A stretch of 10,012 nucleotides of DNA from Anthropogastromicrobium sp963626545 (GTDB taxonomy: Bacteria > Bacillota > Clostridia > Lachnospirales > Lachnospiraceae), in contig CAVFYJ010000106.1 in the NCBI GenBank assembly GCA_963626545.1, forward strand, positions 1 to 10,012. The letters run 5' to 3'. The position numbers and the translations under genes are program-made. Below are positions 1-7,609 of this stretch, piece after piece (position 1 is the stretch's first letter; every line of letters starts with the position of its first letter). The notes under the pieces were generated by a model. That model was not told the origin of the DNA. It searched no databases and saw only the letters and a program-made list of their open reading frames with translations.

Positions 1-2
1 TT

Positions 3-83
3 ATACGGGAAGTACACTTCCGTGGTAAAAATAAAAAGACGGAACAAATTGCCAAAAAACAAGAAAGGGGACAAAAATTATGA
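3..83 (+). CDS. possible 3' end of an upstream gene (partial)
   Basis: The third forward frame is open from the window edge and closes at a TGA that overlaps the ThuA start codon as ATGA. It encodes about 26 residues, strongly basic (many Lys and Arg) and hydrophilic, as in the cytoplasmic tail of a membrane protein or the end of an enzyme; I do not recognise the family. The 4-base stop/start overlap is typical of translationally coupled operon genes, which is the main reason to list it. The stretch is short enough for the open frame to be chance. In another frame a stop occurs at 26-28, which is an alternative end for the upstream gene. Confidence 0.35.
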   Translation: MREVHFRGKNKKTEQIAKKQERGQKL

Positions 84-700
84 AGAAAAAAATTCTTGCC
101 ATCGGAAATTATACCGATGCCATGTATCATGGCTTTACAGGTGTCGATGAACGCCTTAAACAAATTTTATCGGACTATGAACTTGTCTGCACCGACGATA
201 CTGCAATGCTCCTCACATTAAACGCGAACAACTTCTCCGGTGTAATCTCATATCTGGACATCTGGAACTCCAAAGTAAGCGATGATGAAGCAGCTGCCCT
301 TGAAAAATTTGTCACAGCTGGAGGCGGCGCGCTTCTTTTGCACAATGGCATCAGCATTCAAAGTCAGCCTGCCCTTTTGCAGCTGGCAGGTGGAAAATTT
401 CTCGGACACCCGCAGCATGAAGTGATTCGCTTCACACCAAAGGCCCACTCGATTACAACGGAATGTGATGCTTTTTCTCTTGATGAGGAGCCATATCAGC
501 TTGAACTAGTATCCGATGACAAAGAAATCATTCTGACATACTGGTACAAGAATAAAGAATATCCTGCTGGATGGTGCAAGATGGCAGGTGCCGGACGCCT
601 CGTCTATCTTTGTCCAGGACACACACCTGAAATCTTTGACTGTCCACAGTATCAACAGCTCATCCGCCAGAGTATGGCATGGACGTTACCCACTTTTTAA
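80..700 (+). CDS. ThuA-like domain protein
   Basis: A 206-residue protein of the ThuA/glutamine-amidotransferase-like (Rossmann-type) family, often found beside sugar-use genes and named after a trehalose-utilisation protein; its biochemical role is poorly known. Visible landmarks are the N-terminal strand KKKILAIGNY, the YHGF segment (residues 16-19), a glycine-rich strand-turn GGGALLLHNG (81-90), the EEPYQLE segment (136-142) where family members have an acidic-aromatic pair, and the C-terminal PAGW...GAGRLVYLCPGHTPEIF stretch (162-186) followed by a helix ending in MAWTL. Length matches compact family members. The start is chosen on an AAAGGGG ribosome site about ten bases upstream. No signal peptide is seen, so it is probably cytoplasmic. 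It sits directly before the transporter gene with no terminator between. Family call is firm; function is not known. Confidence 0.85.
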   Translation: MKKKILAIGNYTDAMYHGFTGVDERLKQILSDYELVCTDDTAMLLTLNANNFSGVISYLDIWNSKVSDDEAAALEKFVTAGGGALLLHNGISIQSQPALLQLAGGKFLGHPQHEVIRFTPKAHSITTECDAFSLDEEPYQLELVSDDKEIILTYWYKNKEYPAGWCKMAGAGRLVYLCPGHTPEIFDCPQYQQLIRQSMAWTLPTF

Positions 701-713
701 ATATTTTCGTCCC

Positions 714-742
714 TTGTAAAAAATGACGTTCCATGATATGAT
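714..742 (+). promoter_or_regulatory. sigma-70/SigA-type promoter with extended -10, for the downstream transporter
   Basis: TTGTAA at 714-719 and TATGAT at 737-742 are separated by exactly 17 bases, and TG at 734-735 lies one base before the -10 box, giving an extended -10. Predicted transcription start is near 749, leaving a leader of about 40 bases before the ATG at 791. The match to consensus spacing is seen directly; activity is inferred. It lies between the ThuA stop and the transporter, so the transporter can be expressed independently of the gene before it. Confidence 0.7.
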
Positions 743-790
743 AGTTCAAGGTTTTTAACCAATACTATTTTATCTTACTAGGGGTGTATT

Positions 791-2191
791 ATGCAACAAA
801 AAAAGAATAGCTTCAGCGGCTCGATTGGTTTTGTCCTCGCTGCCGCTGGAAGCGCTGTTGGTGTCGGAAATATCTGGCGCTTTCCTTATTTGTGCGCAAA
901 GGACGGAGGCGGACTATTTTTACTGATCTACCTCGTTTTGGTGCTCACATTTGGTTTTGTTCTTCTGACAACGGACATTGCCATCGGACGAAAGACGAAA
1001 AAGAATGCATTAAATGCTTATGCCGCAATTCGTAAAAATTGGAAATTTTTAGGCTATCTGACCTTCCTTGTGCCAACGCTTATCATGACCTACTATTCCG
1101 TTATCGGCGGATGGATTGTCAAATATCTGACGGCCTACGTGGTATCCGGAACGGTCGCTCCTGCACAGGATGGCTACTTTACTTCCTTTATCACTTCCAC
1201 CGCTGCACCGATCGTGTTTATGCTGATCTTTCTGGCGCTAACTGCGTGGGTTGTCTATCTGGGTGTTGAAAAAGGAATTGAAAAATATTCACGTGTGCTG
1301 ATGCCGATTCTTCTTCTTTTGATCATCGGAATTGCAATTTATTCCTTAACACTCTCCTACACAGCTGAGGATGGCACCGTTCGCACCGGTCTTCAAGGAG
1401 TGGCAGTCTATCTGATTCCAAACGTGGAAGGTCTGACTGTAAAACGTTTTCTGGAAGTGTTACTCGATGCAATGAGCCAGCTTTTCTTCTCCTTAAGCGT
1501 TTCCATGGGTATCATGATCACCTATGGCTCTTATGTAAAGGATGATGTAAACTTGAGCAAATCCATCAACCAGATCGAAATCTTTGATACCGGAGTTGCA
1601 TTTTTATCTGGTCTGATGATCATCCCTGCTGTGTTTGTCTTCCTTGGAACGGACGGCATGACCTCCGGTCCGAGCCTGACCTTCCTTTCCCTTCCGAAGG
1701 TATTTGCCTCCATGGGTGGCGCTGGACGTTTCATCGGAATCGCATTCTTTTTGATGCTGGGCTTTGCCGCACTGACCTCCAGTGTTTCCGTTATGGAGAC
1801 ACTGGTTGCCAACTGCATGGAGTTGTTCCACAAATCCAGAAAACAGATGTGTCTGATTGTCGGCATTTACTCACTTGTCACCGCCGTCATCATCTGCCTT
1901 GGCTATAACGTCTTCTACTTCGACTTGAAGCTTCCAAACGGCTCGGTCGGACAGTTGCTTGACTTAGCGGACTATATCAGTAACAGCTTCTTGATGCCGT
2001 TTATCTCATTGCTTACTAGTATCCTGATCGGCTGGGTGATTGGTCCAAAGTGGATTACCGACGAAGTTACCAAAAACGGCGAGCATTTCGGACGCCAGAA
2101 ACTGTATGGATTTTTGATGCGCTATATCGTTCCAGTTGTCATGCTGATTCTGTTTTTGATGTCCACCGGACTGTGGGATATTATTTTTTAA
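791..2191 (+). CDS. sodium-dependent transporter, neurotransmitter:sodium symporter (NSS/SNF) family
   Basis: A 466-residue, very hydrophobic protein of the NSS family (LeuT/MhsT fold), importing amino acids or related compounds with sodium across the cytoplasmic membrane. The family signature lies in the first membrane helix: GSIGFVLAAAGSAVGVGNIWRFPYL (10-34 region; GNIWRFPYL at 26-34), which in known structures is unwound and holds substrate and sodium. The GGG run after it and the TYYSVIGGW segment (about 100-109) are also typical of helices 1 and 3. I count roughly eleven to twelve membrane segments, ending in VMLILFLMSTGLWDIIF. The length is that of ordinary bacterial members. The start has an AGGGGTG ribosome site. 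Its own promoter lies at 714-742 and the shared terminator at 2246-2284. Substrate cannot be read from sequence; no functional link to the convergent glycosidase operon is evident. Confidence 0.93.
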   Translation: MQQKKNSFSGSIGFVLAAAGSAVGVGNIWRFPYLCAKDGGGLFLLIYLVLVLTFGFVLLTTDIAIGRKTKKNALNAYAAIRKNWKFLGYLTFLVPTLIMTYYSVIGGWIVKYLTAYVVSGTVAPAQDGYFTSFITSTAAPIVFMLIFLALTAWVVYLGVEKGIEKYSRVLMPILLLLIIGIAIYSLTLSYTAEDGTVRTGLQGVAVYLIPNVEGLTVKRFLEVLLDAMSQLFFSLSVSMGIMITYGSYVKDDVNLSKSINQIEIFDTGVAFLSGLMIIPAVFVFLGTDGMTSGPSLTFLSLPKVFASMGGAGRFIGIAFFLMLGFAALTSSVSVMETLVANCMELFHKSRKQMCLIVGIYSLVTAVIICLGYNVFYFDLKLPNGSVGQLLDLADYISNSFLMPFISLLTSILIGWVIGPKWITDEVTKNGEHFGRQKLYGFLMRYIVPVVMLILFLMSTGLWDIIF

Positions 2192-2245
2192 ATTTCTTTC
2201 CACATCTATCTTTAAAACTATAATTTACAATGCTTTTCAGCACAA

Positions 2246-2284
2246 AAAAGTACCGCCTCTGAACCATTCAGAAGTGGTACTTTT
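2246..2284. terminator. bidirectional rho-independent terminator between convergent genes
   Basis: An 18-base arm (2246-2263) pairs with 2267-2284 around a 3-base loop, CCA. Only one G-T wobble and one C-A mismatch interrupt the stem. The A-rich left flank and T-rich right flank give uridine tails on both strands: TTTTCTTTTC on the + strand and a run of six T on the - strand. It lies 55 bases past the transporter stop and about 25 bases past the stop of the - strand mannosidase, so it can end both converging transcripts, and looks stronger for the - strand. Confidence 0.9.
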
Positions 2285-2309
2285 CTTTTCAGTAATTTGC
2301 TTGCTATCG

Positions 2310-5300
2310 TTAAAGCATTCCGCTTTCACTTGTTTTCTTTACCTGCACGCGCACAGTGCGAATCTCAAAGGCTTTCAAGTTCAATGGAATTTGATGTGTA
2401 TCACACACAATTTTATCCTCATTTGCTTCCAATAAGTTCGTTTTCCATGCCTGTGCAATCTCAGACGCCAATGTAATCGTTGCTGTGCAAGCCGCTCCAC
2501 AGGCCTCATACAGACGAAGAATCAGATCGCCACTGCCATCTTCTGCCGGCTTAATGGTTTCCAATATAACGTTCTTGCGATCAACAGATGCAAAGGACAA
2601 ATTCTTCTCCACATCAGCAAAAACGTGTACCGGCACATTCAGCTCATATCCAGCCTGAACCGCGTCCGCCTGTGCAAAGTCACCCTCATATCCCAGAAAG
2701 GCAAACTTCATCGTATGAACACCATTGTCACTGCGCATCTGTGGACTCGCCGCTGCACGCAGCAATGTCAGGTTCATATTATTTCGATCTACACTGATTC
2801 CATACTTACAATCGTTTAAAACAACGGCACCATGCCCAGCATCGGCAAGTGCAGTATAACGATGGTTGCATACCTCAAATCGTTCTTTGTCATATGGTCT
2901 CGAATCATGAGTTGGACGCTCCACATAGCCAAACTGCATCTCACGCTTTGCCTGAACTGTATATACTGCCGCCGGGAAGCTAACCTTTAACAACCGATGC
3001 AGTTCATGCCAGTCTACAGTCAAATCAAACTCAATGCGGTCTGAGCCATAATCCAGCGTAATGAGTTCATTGTAAGACGAATTTGCAATCTTACCGCTCA
3101 CACAAACAACTGCTTTCAATCCGCCTTGCTCCACAATTTCCACATGGCGGTCAAATGCACTGTCAAGCTCCTGCTCCTCATACATCGAGTCGATGTCCCA
3201 TGCATCAAAATAGCGCGGCACATCTTTAAACAGGCGAAGATGATTCATTGCTCCAGCAGCAAACTCTCTGCCGCTATCCTTTCTTACATAGGAAATCACT
3301 TCTCCATCAGTATTGATTTTCACACGAATCTGATCATTTTCCATACAGATCATTCCATTTTCCTGCACAACAGTAACTGCGATTGTCTTGCAAGGCATTT
3401 CCTCTGTTATCGTATCCTGAGGACAATCGGCCTTGTCATTCTCCTCTGTCGCATATAGCGTACACATGCCCATTGACGGTACGCAAACAAATGCGCGTCC
3501 TTCCTTGTCCATCGGCACAATGGTTCCATCCGCCATCTTTGCAGCGCCAAAGTCTTCTGGAAGCTGTACCACTACGTTTCGCTCAAAGGAAAGGGAATTG
3601 CATACGGTAACAGCGTGCTTCTTTTTCTCGGTCAACCATGTGATCGCCTCTTGTGTGCGCACATCTGCCTCTGCCTGAAGTGTCTCATGCTCACTGTTTG
3701 CACGCTCATACACGCGTCCAATCGAAGATCCAGGTAAGATATCATGAAACTGGTTAAATAAAAGTACCTTCCACAAACGCTGTGCTGCATCGACATCGTA
3801 CCACTTCTTTTCAGTCAGTGCTACGCTGGACCAAAATTCCAACTCACGCAATGCAAGCTCACTCTTTCGGTTGTTTTTCTTCACTTTTGCCTGAACCGTA
3901 TAAGTTCCTCTATGTGCCGTAAAATATAATTCTCCTGTGTAAGTGTGCTTCGGACCACCCTCATTTTCCATCTTGATAAAAAATTCCTCTGGGGAAATCA
4001 TCTCCACTCGCGGGCTGCCCTCAAGATCCTTCTGACGCTGTGCAAACTCAATGTGATCACGCACTGGACCGCCGCCATCTCCATATCCAAACGGAAGCAG
4101 GAAGGTTTCCAGATCCTCCTTTTGTCTGCGCGACTTCCATGTGCGAATCAATTCGCCTGGATCAGTCTTGTAAGTATAGCTTGTCGGAAGGAAGGAGGTT
4201 ACCTGTGAACCATCCATGCCCTCCCACTTAAAGTAATGATATGGAAATTCCTCGCCTTCGTTATAGGACCAGAAAATTTTTTGTGTCACCAGATATTGCA
4301 CATCGCAGCCTTTTAAGATCTGTGGCAGTGCTGCGGTATAGCCAAATGTATCTGGAAGCCACAGCACATGGCTGTCGACACCGAACATTTCCTTATAATA
4401 TCGCTTTCCATACATCAGCTGGCGAATAAGTGCCTCACCGGAGGACATGTTGGTGTCCGGCTCGACCCACATCGCACCATCGGCAATCCATCTTCCATCA
4501 CGAACTGCCTGCTGAATACGCGCAAACAACTCTGGATCCTGCTGCCTGCACAATTCATATTCTGCTGGCTGGCTCTGAATAAAACGATACTCTGGATATT
4601 CTTCAAGCAGTCGTAATTGAGCAGCAAAGGTGCGCACTGTCTTTCGCTGTGTCTCCTCAACCGGTCACAGCCATGCCAAATCAAGATGCGAATTTCCAAC
4701 AGCATAAAAGCGCGGTGCACTAGTGCTATTTACCGCCTCCATTGCCGGACGAAGCACCTTTCTTGCCTCGCGGTAGCTCTCCAGACAACTCTTCTCATCG
4801 GTCTCAAACTCAATCACCTTTGTCGCTTCTTTTAATGCGGCTGCGATATGCACGGCACGCATCGAGGAATCATCCAACTCCTTAAAAAGAGAATAGAGTG
4901 TTTCCAAATCCATATAGAGCTGATAGGCATCCTCACGCCAGATTCCAAAGGTGCACGTGCCAAGCACCTGACGCGCTCCCTCTACTGCTGGATCCCCGTA
5001 AGTGCCCGGAATAACAGAGCCCGTTGCACAGTGACTGTAATTCGGATAAAAATGACCGGCATAAGTCTCCATCAAAAAAGTAAAGATCTCTCCTGCTTTT
5101 GCATGTGCTGTCACAAAATTGTCTGCCATATATTGGTGCTTTTGTGTAATCCAGTCCGCGCGGTAGGTGCCAAATGCTTTGTTGTTCACATACAGCGTAG
5201 ACTCCCCTCCCGGATTTAAATCCATTACGATACGCTCACCTTCGGCCTTTTCTGGAATTTGAAATGCTCCTGAGAACCAACAATACTCCCATTTTTCGCC

Positions 5301-5480
5301 CCAGATAAAGCCGGACTCAACGGGTTCAAAAAGAGTGGTGTCCAGCTCATATGGATTCAAACATTCCATCGTGCGCATCGCTTTTAGGCGAATCTCGCCA
5401 AGCGGCTGATAAAAATCCATCTGGATCGTGCGAAGCCAATGCTCCACACGACCTGTCCATTCTGAACTTAAAAGTGACAT
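2310..5480 (-). pseudogene. GH38 alpha-mannosidase (GH38-A), interrupted by one in-frame TGA
   Basis: One continuous 1056-codon frame of a glycoside hydrolase family 38 alpha-mannosidase, which removes terminal alpha-mannose from glycans by a zinc-dependent retaining mechanism, is broken only by a TGA at codon 272 (4665-4667). Left as it stands it gives a 271-residue N-terminal piece (4665-5480) and a 784-codon open remainder (2310-4664). Across the stop the protein reads HLDLAWL-stop-PVEET, where the family has Trp. Order: N-terminal beta-rich ancillary region (1 to about 255), catalytic domain with zinc ligands H265 and D267, nucleophile D377 in LPDTFGY, zinc ligand H579 in FHDILPGS, then the mid helical and C-terminal beta domains. 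All catalytic residues are present and full length matches bacterial relatives of about 1000-1050. The start at 5480 has an AAAGGAGGG site overlapping the end of the alpha-galactosidase gene, with a 6-base gap, so the two are co-translated. No signal peptide, so intracellular. Most likely a recent nonsense mutation or a sequencing error. Confidence 0.88.
4665..4667 (-). other. in-frame TGA at a conserved Trp codon in GH38-A
   Basis: Reading the - strand, codons run CTT GAT TTG GCA TGG CTG TGA CCG GTT GAG GAG, giving LDLAWL-stop-PVEE. A single G-to-A change from TGG explains it. The frame is open and homologous on both sides. The base after the stop is C, the context known to be leakiest for UGA. 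Trp is written as TGG everywhere else checked, including the preceding residue pair in the same motif, so general reassignment of TGA is not supported. Confidence 0.9.
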
Positions 5481-5486
5481 GTATGA

Positions 5487-7583
5487 TTAACCCTCCTTTG
5501 GCTGTAAAAGAATACATCTGCTGTCAAAATCATTTTTTAGCATCAACTCAATTCCATGATTCATCAAATAGGAACCGCTCTTTTCCTGTAGCTTTCCTTC
5601 GACTTCAAAGCAGTAAACCGTATCCGCGCTCAGCCCATGAAGCTTAACACACTGGCGCTCCTGTCCTCTCGGACGAAGCTGCTGGAAGACAAATAGTACA
5701 GTCTTTCCATTCTTTTCATATTGAAGTGCATGAAACGATGAAGTTCGTATGGAGGACAAACGGGTCAATGTTCCAAACTGCACAATTTCCCGAATCTGCT
5801 TATACTGCTGTACCGCTGTTTTCAGCTCCTGCTTTGTCATTTCATCGGCATGGAACAGATTCATGCCAATTCCAAGCGAACCGCACATCGCACAGTGTGC
5901 CTTGAACCAAAATGGGACTCGTCTTCTCGTATCCGTTACCGCATCGGTAATCCATGCACGCATATATTTAATCGGATACATCAGGCTGTAAAACTCCTGA
6001 ATCAAGAGGCGATCAACCGGGTCGGTATTGTCACTTGTCCAAAATTCGTCAAATCGCGACATTGTGCCATAATCCACGCGACCTCCGCCAGATGCGCAAG
6101 CCTCAAACTCAACTTCTGGATGCAGCATCCGAAGCATCTCGATAATCGTATAAAATCCCTGTACATGGCGATACCAAATGCTTCGATATTCCTCTTTTGG
6201 AAGGAAGGCAGACGCGCACTCACCCATTGCACGATTCATATCCCACTTAATATAGGAAATCTCATTTTCCTTTAGCAGCCGATCAATCCAGTCAATTGTA
6301 AATTTGATCACCTCTGGGTTGGTCAAATCAAGCATGTACTGGTGACGTCCCTCAAGCACACTTCTTGTCGGATAACGATAAATCCAGTCTGGATGTGCAC
6401 GGTACAGATCGCTGTTTTTGTTGACCATCTCTGGCTCAATCCAGATACCAAAGTCCATGCCAAGTGACTTCACCGTGTCAATCAACGGCTTTAGGCCATC
6501 CGGAAATTTCTTTTGGTTCACATACCAGTCGCCAAGACCTAAGTGATCACTGTCGCGCTGTCCAAACCAGCCATCGTCCACGACAAACAACTCCACACCA
6601 AGCACTGCTGCCTCGTGTGCAAGTGCCTGCTGTTTTTCGCATGTTACGCGAAAATCAACTGCTTCCCATGAATTATACAGCACACGAAGCGCACGATCTG
6701 CGGTCTTCTTCGGCATCACATGGCGATGTGCAAACACATTCAATTTCGCACTCATGCCAGACAAGCCGCTGTCACTAAATCCAGCATAGATCTTTGGTGT
6801 CGTAAAAGTCTCATTCTCATGCAATGTCCATGAAAAATCGGTGTCGTTGATGCCAAGCTGAAGATTTAAGTAGCGGTACGGTGTCTGCTCTGCCGTCAGC
6901 TTAAAGTTACCTGAGTAAGCAAGTGTGCCAAACCACACCTCTCCCTGTGTTTCTGTGGCATCTTGATACACGATAAAGCCCGGAATTGCCACATGTGCAG
7001 TTGCACCTCTTAAGTTTTCGTAAACCTTTTTTCCGCTATTTAACGTATCCTCATTCCACTTAAATTCATCTGCCCAAGTTCCGTTGCTATTGATAATTTT
7101 CCAGCCCTCTCCTGCCAACGTAAATTCTCCTGAGTTCATGCGTTCAAGTACCACTGGGGCTGTTCCGATATTTTTGTACTCGCGCCATTTTTCGATGATA
7201 TCCTCATCCTCATGAACGACATAATGAAGAATCACTTCAAATGGATAATAACAATCCTTTAGACAAATTGTCAGATGGTTGCCCTCGATGCTGCTACCCG
7301 AGACCTGATAACGAAAGTCCCTCGCACCATCCTCAAATGTCACCTTCATAGATGCCTCTTTGTAGCGCATACACCCGTAAGAAGAGCACTCCTCCATCTT
7401 CTTATCCATATTGGGATGGAAACCCTGCTCGCCCTCCATCGTCTTTGTATCAAAATCCTCTGCCCGGACAATTTTCTTTCCCCAGTACAGATGAACTAAG
7501 ACCTGCTCCTCATCCTCAAAAAATGCATATATTGTATGTAACGTGTCCAATACATACAAACTGCCAATTTTATGAATTGCCAT
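5487..7583 (-). CDS. GH36 alpha-galactosidase
   Basis: A complete 698-residue glycoside hydrolase family 36 enzyme, expected to hydrolyse terminal alpha-galactose from oligosaccharides with retention of configuration. Order: N-terminal beta-supersandwich (about 1-290), (beta/alpha)8 barrel (about 295-605) and a short C-terminal beta domain. Barrel motifs are all present: VVDDGWFGQR (334-343), LGDWYVN (350-356), GIWIEPEMVN (379-388), KWDMNR with the expected nucleophile D448, ACASGGGRVD (495-504) and WTSDNTD with the expected acid/base D518. Length is usual for the family, which runs about 690-740. No signal peptide, so it acts in the cytoplasm on imported sugar. The start has an AGGAGA site; the stop overlaps the ribosome site of the next gene (GH38-A). 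It is the only complete enzyme in this damaged operon. Alpha-N-acetylgalactosaminidase activity is a less likely alternative. Confidence 0.93.
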   Translation of the reverse strand: MAIHKIGSLYVLDTLHTIYAFFEDEEQVLVHLYWGKKIVRAEDFDTKTMEGEQGFHPNMDKKMEECSSYGCMRYKEASMKVTFEDGARDFRYQVSGSSIEGNHLTICLKDCYYPFEVILHYVVHEDEDIIEKWREYKNIGTAPVVLERMNSGEFTLAGEGWKIINSNGTWADEFKWNEDTLNSGKKVYENLRGATAHVAIPGFIVYQDATETQGEVWFGTLAYSGNFKLTAEQTPYRYLNLQLGINDTDFSWTLHENETFTTPKIYAGFSDSGLSGMSAKLNVFAHRHVMPKKTADRALRVLYNSWEAVDFRVTCEKQQALAHEAAVLGVELFVVDDGWFGQRDSDHLGLGDWYVNQKKFPDGLKPLIDTVKSLGMDFGIWIEPEMVNKNSDLYRAHPDWIYRYPTRSVLEGRHQYMLDLTNPEVIKFTIDWIDRLLKENEISYIKWDMNRAMGECASAFLPKEEYRSIWYRHVQGFYTIIEMLRMLHPEVEFEACASGGGRVDYGTMSRFDEFWTSDNTDPVDRLLIQEFYSLMYPIKYMRAWITDAVTDTRRRVPFWFKAHCAMCGSLGIGMNLFHADEMTKQELKTAVQQYKQIREIVQFGTLTRLSSIRTSSFHALQYEKNGKTVLFVFQQLRPRGQERQCVKLHGLSADTVYCFEVEGKLQEKSGSYLMNHGIELMLKNDFDSRCILLQPKEG

Positions 7584-7609
7584 ACGTTTCTCCTGTCTTT
7601 GCTCTTATT

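Noticed and set aside
8..21. Palindrome GGAAGT-AC-ACTTCC near the left edge as an operator or terminator
   Set aside because: The 2-base gap is too small for a hairpin, there is no T tail, and it falls within possible coding sequence of the upstream gene; one copy is not enough to call an operator.
750..760. Short inverted repeat GGTT-TTT-AACC next to the predicted transcription start
   Set aside because: Only four pairs, easily due to chance in AT-rich sequence.
3126..3458. A + strand frame of 110 codons opposite GH38-A, and similar frames at 5850-6275 and 7572-7994
   Set aside because: They lie antisense to well-supported genes, lack ribosome sites and recognisable features, and are shadows of codon bias.
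2310..4637. The downstream part of GH38-A as a separate gene with a genuine GTG start
   Set aside because: The GTG lies inside a conserved stretch of the catalytic domain (PVEETQRKTVRTFAAQLRLLEEYPEY), homology continues upstream across the TGA, and the zinc HxD motif lies on the other piece.
4665..4667. TGA as a general Trp codon (alternative genetic code)
   Set aside because: Trp is TGG throughout the window, including in the same motif, and no other frame needs TGA to be read through.
4415..4720. A - strand open frame of 101 codons overlapping the TGA region
   Set aside because: It is out of phase with the clear GH38 homology on both sides and encodes nothing recognisable; it is a shadow frame.
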